Below, piece by piece: positions 1 to 5,092 of a DNA stretch of 5,092 nucleotides; within the stretch, counting starts at the first letter, position 1; each line of letters begins with the position of its first letter. Origin of the DNA: Bacillota bacterium (lineage in GTDB: Bacteria; Bacillota; Clostridia; Lachnospirales; Lachnospiraceae); contig JAEYLX010000063.1 in NCBI GenBank assembly GCA_023407575.1, forward strand, positions 1 to 5,092. Reading direction: 5' to 3'. The notes beneath the pieces are model-generated. The model was not told where the DNA came from. It saw nothing but the letters and a program-made list of their open reading frames with translations, and did no database searches. A program made the position numbers and the translations under genes.

Positions 1-1044
1 TTGTATCTGGATTATTATCCGGCAGTTCGTAACCCCGAAACCATGCAGATGAGCCGTCGGGAATATCTCGGCATCTACATCTATGCCCATCCTAAAAATG
101 AAATGGAACGGGAATTCAACAACGATATGCTAAACAAGGCAGAGGCTATCCGTTGTATCAGAGTGCAATCGCTCATCAATGAAGAGTTCGGTTTCTTAGA
201 CAAGACCAAACAGAAAGCCGACTTTCTCGCCTACTTCAAAAAGATGTGCCGAAGCAAAGACCAGAAATGGATGTTTGTCTATCAGCATTTCTACAACTTC
301 GTCAAAGGGCAATGTACCTTCGGCGAAGTGAATGTGGATTTATGTAAGAAGTTCCGTGAGTACCTGTTGAATGCCAAGCAGCTCAAACACAGCAATCGTC
401 CCATATCTCTCAATTCGGCATCCAGCTACTACTCTACTTTCAGAGGATTGTTGAAGATTGCTTACCGAGACAAATGGCTTCGAGAAAACATCAATGACTA
501 TCTTGACAAGATTGAACCACAAGATGTGAAGAAAGAATACCTGACACTGGACGAAGTGAAACAACTTGCCGCCACTCCTTGCGACATCCCCGTTCTGAAA
601 GCCGCCTCTTTGTTTGCTTGTATGACAGGTTTACGCATCAGCGATATTCTCAAGCTTCAATGGGAAAATTTTGCCATTGCTCCCGACCAAGGCTATTGCT
701 TGCGTATCAGAACTCAGAAAACCCAAACGGAAGCGACACTCCCCATCAGTTACGAAGCCTACGAACTATGTGGTACGCCCGGCACAGGCAAAGTATTCAA
801 GGACTTGAAACGGAGCATGATTAACTATCCGCTGAAGAACTGGCTCAAAAAGGCAGGAATAACGAAGCCGATAACCTTTCACGGATTTCGTCACTCCTAC
901 GCAGTTATCCAAATCTCTTTAGGCACAGATATTTACACAGTCTCAAAGATGCTAACCCACAAGAACGTTTCCACTACTCAAATCTACGCAGATTTAGTCA
1001 ATGTAAAGAAACGAGAGACAGCCAATAAGATTTCACTGAAATAA
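1..1044 (+). CDS. Tyrosine recombinase / integrase of a Bacteroidales mobile element, 5' partial
   Basis: This is a site-specific tyrosine recombinase that would integrate and excise the element by strand exchange at att sites. The window opens in frame (first codon TTG, read here as an internal Leu), and 347 codons remain of a family usually near 400 residues, so most of the arm-binding N-terminus lies outside. A SAM-like core-binding domain spans about residues 75-170 and the catalytic domain about 180-345. The catalytic set is complete: Arg212 in GLRISD, Lys240 in RTQKTQ, His294 and Arg297 in HGFRHSY, His320 in LTHKN, and nucleophile Tyr329 in TTQIYADL. It ends nine bases before the RhuM-like gene, suggesting cotranscription. 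The att site would be expected left of the gene, beyond the window. Confidence in the family is very high; the exact element class cannot be told. Confidence 0.96.
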   Translation: MYLDYYPAVRNPETMQMSRREYLGIYIYAHPKNEMEREFNNDMLNKAEAIRCIRVQSLINEEFGFLDKTKQKADFLAYFKKMCRSKDQKWMFVYQHFYNFVKGQCTFGEVNVDLCKKFREYLLNAKQLKHSNRPISLNSASSYYSTFRGLLKIAYRDKWLRENINDYLDKIEPQDVKKEYLTLDEVKQLAATPCDIPVLKAASLFACMTGLRISDILKLQWENFAIAPDQGYCLRIRTQKTQTEATLPISYEAYELCGTPGTGKVFKDLKRSMINYPLKNWLKKAGITKPITFHGFRHSYAVIQISLGTDIYTVSKMLTHKNVSTTQIYADLVNVKKRETANKISLK

Positions 1045-1053
1045 ATTACAGCT

Positions 1054-1416
1054 ATGAAACGAGGAATCATAACAAACAACGGACATGGCATCCATATTTC
1101 TGATGGAGAAGTATGGATGACCGTTTGGGAGATTGCCGACTTGTTCTATACAACAGTTGGATCAATCAATTCTCGTTTAAAAGCAATATTGAAAGCCAAT
1201 GTCTTAAAGAAGTATGACATCTGCCAATGTATAAAGTTGGAAAATGGGAATAGTGCCGATGTGTATAATCTCAACATGATTATAGCCCTATCCTATCAAA
1301 TAGACACTGGACATTCTGTTGCATTCAGAAAATGGCTTATCAGTAAAGTTGCCTCCAAACAAAAGGGCATATCTCTCTTTATTCCTATAAGCGCAGCTAA
1401 CATATACAATTGCTAA
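1054..1416 (+). CDS. Short RhuM-like (Fic/RhuM N-terminal type) DNA-binding-like protein
   Basis: A 120-residue protein that resembles the N-terminal region of RhuM-family proteins. It has the family layout: a Trp-Met-Thr entry (EVWMTVWEIADLF, residues 19-31), a helix-turn-helix-like stretch with TTVGSINSRLKAIL (33-46), then the conserved block with YNLNMIIALSYQI (71-83) and FRKWL (91-95). Full RhuM proteins are around 330 residues, so this is the short stand-alone form that I recall beside integrases in Bacteroidales elements; the ORF closes naturally and is not obviously truncated. The ATG at 1054 follows the integrase stop by nine bases with no clear Shine-Dalgarno, normal for Bacteroidetes. 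A perfect hairpin terminator follows directly, so integrase and this gene probably form one transcript. The role is unproven; transcriptional regulation or help with excision are inferences from position. The last 20 residues show no recognisable motif. Confidence 0.85.
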   Translation: MKRGIITNNGHGIHISDGEVWMTVWEIADLFYTTVGSINSRLKAILKANVLKKYDICQCIKLENGNSADVYNLNMIIALSYQIDTGHSVAFRKWLISKVASKQKGISLFIPISAANIYNC

Positions 1417-1426
1417 TACTTTTGCT

Positions 1427-1470
1427 AAAAGTCCAACTTGGTTTTATTCTACGTTGGACTTTTCTTTTCT
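1427..1470 (+). terminator. Rho-independent terminator after the integrase/RhuM-like pair
   Basis: A perfect 11-base inverted repeat (AAAAGTCCAAC at 1427-1437 and GTTGGACTTTT at 1453-1463) encloses a 15-base loop and runs into a pyrimidine/T-rich tract (TTTTCTTTTCTATTTT) on the plus strand. It begins ten bases after the stop of the preceding gene. The A-rich left flank means it may also work for minus-strand transcripts, but nothing on that strand ends here. It separates the integrase transcript from the membrane-protein gene downstream. Confidence 0.88.
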
Positions 1471-1494
1471 ATTTTGGCACAGTTGACCTAGAAT

Positions 1495-1523
1495 AATGCT
1501 ACCTTTTGGTGACAAATGCTGCC
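1495..1523. repeat. Short direct repeat AATGCTRCC, 20-base period
   Basis: AATGCTACC at 1495-1503 recurs as AATGCTGCC at 1515-1523 (eight of nine bases match). The 20-base spacing is close to two helical turns, so both copies would face the same side of the DNA. It lies between the terminator and the candidate promoter of the membrane-protein gene, a position compatible with a regulator or recombination-accessory protein site. With only two short copies, chance is possible. Confidence 0.3.
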
Positions 1524-1535
1524 ACTTTCAGGGAA

Positions 1536-1549
1536 ATGTATTTATACAT
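1536..1549. promoter_or_regulatory. Operator-like palindrome ATGTAT-TT-ATACAT
   Basis: Perfect six-base arms around a two-base centre. The palindrome sits 14-27 bases upstream of the candidate -7 box at 1563-1570, so it would overlap the -33 region of that promoter. A dimeric DNA-binding protein bound here could repress or recruit polymerase. The element encodes small DNA-binding-like proteins (1054-1416, 3259-3543) that could be the binder, but this link is inference. A/T-rich palindromes of this size also arise by chance. Confidence 0.35.
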
Positions 1550-1551
1550 CT

Positions 1552-1587
1552 TGCTAATGATATATATTTGCACACAAACGATTAGCA
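1552..1587. repeat. Seven-base inverted repeat flanking the candidate promoter
   Basis: TGCTAAT (1552-1558) and its exact complement ATTAGCA (1581-1587) enclose the candidate -7 box and the likely transcription start, with 22 bases between. It could be a pair of operator half-sites, or chance in A/T-rich DNA. It does not look like a terminator since no T tract follows. Confidence 0.3.
1563..1570 (+). promoter_or_regulatory. Candidate Bacteroides-type -7 box for the membrane-protein gene
   Basis: TATATTTG matches the Bacteroides -7 consensus TAnnTTTG exactly. It lies 26 bases before the ATG at 1597, giving a short leader of about 20 bases. It follows the terminator at 1427-1470, so a new promoter is needed around here. 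No good TTTG-type -33 box is seen at the usual distance (about 1537-1545 reads ATGTATTTA), which leaves the call tentative; the overlapping palindrome at 1536-1549 may mark an activator- or repressor-controlled promoter. Confidence 0.5.
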
Positions 1588-1596
1588 TATATTATT

Positions 1597-2478
1597 ATGA
1601 AGCAGAAAAAGATAGAACATATTACTTTGAATCTGATTGTTTTCGGGACAATAGCTATCATTGGTGTTTTAGCCCGCCAGACCGTACTTCACTATGGTTG
1701 GGATGAGTTCAGCAGCTACCTCATTTTAGTGGTATGCTCCATTATCATGGGAGCTATCTATCTCAATCTGCAAATGGTATTCAGTCAAATTCTTTCGCCA
1801 ACAATAGAAAAGTGTTTTATGAGATTTGAGTGCTACCGCAATAAGGTTGTGGTAGTTGAAACTCCAATTGCACACGCTGAACTTGTCGAAAGTTCTATTA
1901 TTTCGGAATCCTGCATTTCAGAACCAAAAATTGAAATAGAAACGACATCTGACACAACAGAAGAAGTTTCTATTTCATCGTGTTCCAAACTCAACGAAGA
2001 AGTGGCAGAGCTTCCAAAGGAAGAAGCCACACCTTCTACCATCAACAATATATCCATCGAAGAATCCAATCAGCCAACAGAATACGAGATATTCCGTGCC
2101 AACGCTATGGCTGAAAAAGAACGAGCATCGCAAGAAAAGTTAGATAAAGTTCTCTCATATACGAAACAGAACTTGGCTCTCTACCTTAGCGAAACTGATC
2201 TCAATCGTCTATGTGGATATATTACGGAATATTACTTATCAGATACTCTGCCTAAAGTTGAGCAGATAAAGGTTGATGCTCAATTAAAAACCATTGACAT
2301 CATGCACTTTGGTTGGAATATAGGCAAGGCATTCGGTAAGCCACGCTTACTAACAGCTACATTTATAAAGAGAGTATTCGCTCACACTCTCCGTGATTCG
2401 GAAATATCCACCATTGAGCGCAAAATGTCACACACGGAATCTGAGTGTAGGATTAAATTAGACAAGAAGATTGCTTAA
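1597..2478 (+). CDS. Two-pass membrane protein with acidic linker and unclassified C-terminal domain
   Basis: A 293-residue protein I cannot assign to a named family. Two hydrophobic segments are visible, about residues 9-27 and 41-62, separated by a short loop (RQTVLHYGWDEF); a membrane hairpin with the rest in the cytoplasm is the simplest topology. Residues about 93-165 are a low-complexity linker rich in Glu, Ser and Thr. A more ordered C-terminal part (166-293) begins with a charged helical stretch (EKERASQEKLDKVL) and continues with SETDLNRLCGYITEYY (198-213) and a region around HFGWNIGKAFGKPR (237-250) and FAHTLRDSEISTIERKM (261-277). I have the impression that similar proteins occur near integrases in Bacteroidales elements, so a role in element biology rather than metabolism is inferred. 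The ATG at 1597 follows a candidate -7 box and an A/T-rich leader; a second open frame over the start (1506-1706) is not supported. It ends two bases from the convergent HNH gene. Confidence 0.8.
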   Translation: MKQKKIEHITLNLIVFGTIAIIGVLARQTVLHYGWDEFSSYLILVVCSIIMGAIYLNLQMVFSQILSPTIEKCFMRFECYRNKVVVVETPIAHAELVESSIISESCISEPKIEIETTSDTTEEVSISSCSKLNEEVAELPKEEATPSTINNISIEESNQPTEYEIFRANAMAEKERASQEKLDKVLSYTKQNLALYLSETDLNRLCGYITEYYLSDTLPKVEQIKVDAQLKTIDIMHFGWNIGKAFGKPRLLTATFIKRVFAHTLRDSEISTIERKMSHTESECRIKLDKKIA

Positions 2479-2480
2479 TA

Positions 2481-3214
2481 TCACTTGCCTAATATCTTTC
2501 TTAGTTCCTCTATACAAAGCTTACCTTTATGCAACATTGCATGGCAATTAGGACATACTGGAACAAAGCTATTCTCAGGGTCAATTTATGCGGTTCCCCT
2601 TTCCGGGTTGAAATGGGAACGATGTGGTGTACATGAATAAATCCTTTACCTAAGTCTCCATACACTTTGCCAAAATCCATTCCACAAACTTGACATATAC
2701 ATCCGTGTTTTTCAATACATTTTTTACGAGCAATAGGATTGCGTTCGTATCTATTGACTAATGCTTGCTGCAAAGAACCCTCATAATATTCTTCTGTGTA
2801 TATTTTGTTCTGTTTATTGTCTAATAACCAGTATTTTCTTTGAGTATTAACCATATGTTTAGGAGTAATACCCAACCTATCACAAAATCCTAAATATTCA
2901 TCTTCTAATGCCTGATTAAAAGCCCTTGTATGCCCAATAATACTATCAATAGCTGGAGATGTTTCTCTGCCGTTCTTCCCATTCTTTTTTACCAGATGTG
3001 TCAACAAATCATTATTTAGATACCCGACAAATCGACTTGGCGCAAAATGATATTGTCCTTCAGACTTATATACAACGAAATTTGTTCCATTAGCAATAAG
3101 ACGAACTATATTTTTGTAGTTTTCCTCATTATCATCATTCAGATACGTGTCAACCCGACATAGGTTATTCATAAGTTCCGATATATCTCGGATAATTCTG
3201 CCTAATTTTCTCAT
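2481..3214 (-). pseudogene. HNH endonuclease (McrA-like), frameshifted in the HNH domain
   Basis: From the ATG at 3214 the minus strand reads an HNH nuclease: an unrecognised N-terminal domain (about 1-140, with FAPSRFVGYLNN at 57-68 and GRETSPAI at 82-89), the ERNPIARKKC lead-in (157-166), a zinc pair C174/C177 (CQVCG) and the catalytic block HVHHIVP (194-200). After Lys210 (GEPHK) the frame breaks and runs to a stop at 2510 with 24 unrelated residues. Restoring one A/T base at 2583-2587 gives Ile, then DPENSFVPVCPNCHAMLHKG and a stop at 2481-2483, for 244 residues. The missing tail holds the second CxxC and the Asn and His of the HNH motif, so the encoded protein should be inactive unless the shift is bypassed or is a sequencing error. 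Such nucleases are often phage-defence or modified-DNA restriction enzymes; that role is inferred. G+C is near one third by hand count, below the neighbours. Confidence 0.88.
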
Positions 3215-3258
3215 AATATTCTTTGCACTATAGCGAACAGGTTATCGAGTTGAAAAAG

Positions 3259-3543
3259 ATGGTAGCTGAACTCCAGCCACCGGCATCAGACAAACATGTG
3301 TTGGTTGAAATTGAGGATGCTTGCCGTATTATCAGAAAAGCCAAGCCTACCATTTATACATTGGTACGCAAAGGGCTGCTTCCTGCCTATAAAAAAGGCA
3401 AAAAACTCTATTTCTACGAAGACGAACTTCTGGCATGGATTGAGAATGGTCGAAGAAAAACTTCCGAGCAAACATACGAAGAGATGCTTGCCAATATGCA
3501 AGGCGGTGTCCGTCATAAGCCCAAATCATCCGTGAAACTTTAA
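3259..3543 (+). CDS. Small helix-turn-helix (HTH_17/excisionase-like) DNA-binding protein
   Basis: A 94-residue protein from the first ATG. Residues about 13-61 form a MerR/excisionase-like winged helix-turn-helix: VLVEIEDACRII, then the recognition helix KPTIYTLVRKG (29-39), the wing LPAYKKGKKLYFYE and the closing helix DELLAWI. The basic tail (RRKT, then KPKSSVKL) is typical. In Bacteroidales elements such proteins sit directly before DUF3987 genes and may act as excision factors or regulators. The start is uncertain: the frame is open back to a stop at 3214-3216, with a TTG at 3223 (106 residues), and the codons before the ATG read SEQVIELKK, a plausible helix seen in longer relatives from memory. 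The native 5' end may have been removed at the HNH junction, in which case the ATG at 3259 is an internal Met used by default. The next gene begins 11 bases after its stop. Confidence 0.85.
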   Translation: MVAELQPPASDKHVLVEIEDACRIIRKAKPTIYTLVRKGLLPAYKKGKKLYFYEDELLAWIENGRRKTSEQTYEEMLANMQGGVRHKPKSSVKL

Positions 3544-3554
3544 TCGGTGTGAAT

Positions 3555-4931
3555 ATGGATACGTATTCTATTAATCCGGCATCCATCATTGATGAAGCGG
3601 TTGATTTGAGTATGCGACTAACGGGTACTGATTTTCCTGTTAGCATATTCCCGACAAAAATCCAACGCATCATCAGCGAGGTTCACGAATGCCATAACTA
3701 CCCAACCGACTACATTGCCACAGCTATCCTTACGGCAATAGCAGTCGGCATTGGCAACACGCATCTTGCCCAAATCAAACAAGGCTGGGTGGAAAGCCCT
3801 ATCCTGTATATAGCATTGATTGGACGACCGGGAGCAAACAAGAGCCATCCGCTCAGCTTTGCCATGAAACCGTTTCTTGATTATGATTACAAACAGAATC
3901 AAGAATTTGAGAAAATGCTTGCCAAGTACAATGAGCTTATGAGCATGAGCCGCAAAGAACGTGCGGATAGTGGTGAAGAGCAATTCCCACAGGAACCAAT
4001 TCGTAAACGCTTCTTGATTTCGGATGTAACGCCCGAAGGATTGAGCCTTATTCATGCGCAGAACAAACGAGGTTTATGCTTGTGGGCTGATGAATTGTCC
4101 GCTTGGTTCAAGAACTTCAACCGCTACAACAACGGTTCAGAAGAACAATTCTGGTTGTCAGTGTTCAGTGCCAAGACGACTATATCCGACCGCAAGAATG
4201 CCAAGAGTTCCATCTTCATCAAGCGACCGTATATTTCGGTTATCGGTACTATCCAAAAGAAAATTCTCAGTGAACTGGCTAAAGGCGAACGTTCCAGTAA
4301 TGGATTCATTGACCGTATTCTGTTTGTGATGCCCAACCTGCAACAGAAAGCACGTTGGAACGACAAGGAACTGCCAGAGAATATCGAACAAGAATGGAAT
4401 GCCATTATTGATAAGCTGATACAACAAGAGTATGCCCTCAATGAGTTTGGAGAGATAGAACCGCATATTCTTCTTTTCACGGAAGATGCCAAGAGACGGC
4501 TTTACGAATGGCAGCATCACTTCTCAGAGTTGTGCGACCGGGAGACAAACGACACAATCGTGAGTATCTATTGTAAGCTGGAGATATACATTATCCGTTT
4601 CTGCCTGATTATCCAATTAGCCCGATGGACTTGTGGAGAGTGTGATAAAACCTATATCGACTTGTTGACGGTAGAACGAGCCATCAAACTGACGGAGTAC
4701 TTCAAAGAATCCACATTGAGCGTTCAAAACATACTCAATGAAAATGCGCTCAACATCCAACAACAGGCGATAGTCAATCTGCTTCCTCTATCCTTTACAA
4801 CAGCCCAAGCTATACAAATAGCCGAGCAGAACGGAATGAAGGAACGGACGTTTCAACGCTTTCTCAATGACAATATCGGGATACTGTTCCGCAAAGAGAA
4901 ACATGGAGAATATTCAAAGATTAATCTGTGA
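3555..4931 (+). CDS. DUF3987 P-loop ATPase-like protein
   Basis: A 458-residue member of the DUF3987 family, found in plasmids, phages and integrative elements of Bacteroidetes beside primase-like genes and thought to act in element DNA replication. An N-terminal helical segment (PTDYIATAILTAIAVGIGN, about 50-68) precedes the P-loop-like GRPGANKSHP (90-99), then a charged spacer, the family block FLISDVTPEGL (153-163), the Walker B-like LCLWADELSAWF (174-185) and the late block NGFIDRILFVMP (249-260). The C-terminal ~60 residues (TTAQAIQIAEQNGMKERTFQ, about 415-434) look like a winged helix. The P-loop has Asn where canonical Walker A has the last Gly, keeping Lys96 and Ser97. An in-frame GTG at 3549 would add two residues; the ATG at 3555 is preferred. 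It follows the HTH gene by 11 bases, implying one transcript, and precedes the DUF6371-like gene. Confidence 0.92.
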   Translation: MDTYSINPASIIDEAVDLSMRLTGTDFPVSIFPTKIQRIISEVHECHNYPTDYIATAILTAIAVGIGNTHLAQIKQGWVESPILYIALIGRPGANKSHPLSFAMKPFLDYDYKQNQEFEKMLAKYNELMSMSRKERADSGEEQFPQEPIRKRFLISDVTPEGLSLIHAQNKRGLCLWADELSAWFKNFNRYNNGSEEQFWLSVFSAKTTISDRKNAKSSIFIKRPYISVIGTIQKKILSELAKGERSSNGFIDRILFVMPNLQQKARWNDKELPENIEQEWNAIIDKLIQQEYALNEFGEIEPHILLFTEDAKRRLYEWQHHFSELCDRETNDTIVSIYCKLEIYIIRFCLIIQLARWTCGECDKTYIDLLTVERAIKLTEYFKESTLSVQNILNENALNIQQQAIVNLLPLSFTTAQAIQIAEQNGMKERTFQRFLNDNIGILFRKEKHGEYSKINL

Positions 4932-5003
4932 CATTTTTGTCGGTTTTGACACTTTCCAAGAGAAAACGACAATAACGACAAAAGTGACACACCAAAAAAG
5001 ACA
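4928..5003. repeat. GACA-rich repeat cluster with a 15-base imperfect inverted repeat
   Basis: GTGACATTTTTGTCG (4928-4942) and the complement of 4976-4990 (GTGTCACTTTTGTCG) match at 13 of 15 bases, with a perfect eight-base core TTTTGTCG/CGACAAAA and 33 bases between. On the plus strand GACA occurs at 4930, 4948, 4968, 4977, 4986 and 5000; three copies are exactly nine bases apart and the first two 18 apart. The left arm overlaps the stop of the DUF3987 gene; the rest fills the gap before the DUF6371-like gene. It could be a protein-binding array (iteron-like or operator). It lacks a tight hairpin and T tract, so it is not a terminator. Confidence 0.45.
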
Positions 5004-5009
5004 CATACA

Positions 5010-5092
5010 ATGAGTACACATAGATTCATATTAGAACCCTACAAAGGTATCAGCACTCGGCATTCTTGCCCGAACTGCCACCGCCAAAGATG
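5010..5092 (+). CDS. DUF6371-like zinc-finger (primase-type) protein, 3' partial
   Basis: The ATG at 5010 opens a frame that runs off the window after 27 full codons. It begins MSTHRFILEPYKG and contains HSCPNCHRQR (residues 18-27), the first half of a CxxC zinc-ribbon. This start matches what I know of DUF6371 proteins of Bacteroidales mobile elements, which carry an N-terminal zinc finger and a toprim/primase-like core and usually follow a DUF3987 gene. Here it lies 78 bases after the DUF3987 stop, across the GACA-rich repeats. Only the N-terminus is seen, so the assignment rests on a short motif plus gene order; another zinc-ribbon primase is the main alternative. Confidence 0.72.
   Translation, partial: MSTHRFILEPYKGISTRHSCPNCHRQR

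Noticed and set aside
340..564. Open minus-strand frame opposite the integrase gene
   Set aside because: It lies wholly inside the integrase coding region, has no recognisable motif, and the integrase frame there carries conserved domain sequence.
1427..1463. Inverted repeat considered as a recombination (att) site because of the nearby integrase
   Set aside because: The perfect stem followed by a T-rich tract directly after a stop codon fits a terminator; the att site is expected on the other side of the integrase gene, outside the window.
1506..1706. Plus-strand open frame of 66 codons overlapping the start of the membrane-protein gene
   Set aside because: It lies across the promoter region and the first TM segment in another frame, shows no family motif, and the overlapping 293-residue frame is far better supported.
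2479..3222. HNH region considered as a group I/II intron or insertion sequence
   Set aside because: I see no reverse transcriptase, maturase, intron secondary-structure landmarks, terminal inverted repeats or target duplication; the nuclease resembles stand-alone McrA-like HNH proteins.
3217..3225. TATTCTTTG as a -7 box driving the HTH and DUF3987 genes
   Set aside because: The spacing between TA and TTTG is one base too long for the consensus and no -33 box is evident; transcription from upstream is equally possible.
3226..3255. Sigma70-like promoter on the minus strand for the HNH gene (TTCAAC, 16 bases, TATAGT)
   Set aside because: Bacteroidales promoters do not follow the E. coli consensus, the -35 match is weak, and no TAnnTTTG box is found there, so I did not annotate it.
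3618..4520. Several open minus-strand frames opposite the DUF3987 gene (3618-4055, 4124-4492, 4158-4520)
   Set aside because: They mirror a well-supported coding frame, overlap each other and show no protein-family features.
1..5092. CRISPR array, tRNA or rRNA genes
   Set aside because: No regularly spaced long repeats and no cloverleaf or ribosomal RNA segments were noticed on either strand by eye.

Overview
The window looks like the left part of an integrated mobile element from a Bacteroidales gut bacterium (Bacteroides, Phocaeicola or Parabacteroides type). The grounds are the protein families (Bacteroides-type tyrosine integrase, RhuM-like small protein, HTH_17 protein, DUF3987 protein, start of a DUF6371-like protein), the A/T-rich starts with no clear Shine-Dalgarno sequence, and a TAnnTTTG-type -7 box. 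I could run no database search, so family names come from recognising motifs.

Layout: (1) 1-1044, tyrosine recombinase missing its N-terminus at the window edge, catalytic domain complete. (2) 1054-1416, short RhuM-like DNA-binding protein nine bases after the integrase, followed by a strong intrinsic terminator (1427-1470). (3) 1417-1596, a 180-base non-coding gap with the terminator, a candidate Bacteroides promoter and several operator-like repeats. (4) 1597-2478, a two-pass membrane protein with an acidic linker and an unrecognised C-terminal domain. (5) 2481-3214 on the minus strand, an A+T-rich HNH endonuclease gene broken by one missing base inside the HNH domain. (6) 3259-3543, a small helix-turn-helix protein whose 5' end seems to have been lost or displaced at the HNH junction. 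(7) 3555-4931, a DUF3987 ATPase-like protein. (8) 4928-5003, a non-coding stretch rich in GACA words with a 15-base imperfect inverted repeat. (9) 5010 to the end, the first 27 codons of a DUF6371-like zinc-finger/primase-type protein.

How the parts fit: the integrase handles integration and excision; the RhuM-like and HTH proteins are candidate regulators or excision factors; DUF3987 and the DUF6371-like protein are the usual replication/mobilization pair of Bacteroidales integrative elements, with mobilization genes expected beyond the right edge (inference). The HNH gene is the misfit: opposite strand, lower G+C, wedged into the plus-strand series. It is best read as accessory (defence-like) cargo that is now probably inactive. 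I see no complete new system; the most interesting points are the broken nuclease and its junctions, the GACA repeat cluster, and the unclassified membrane protein.
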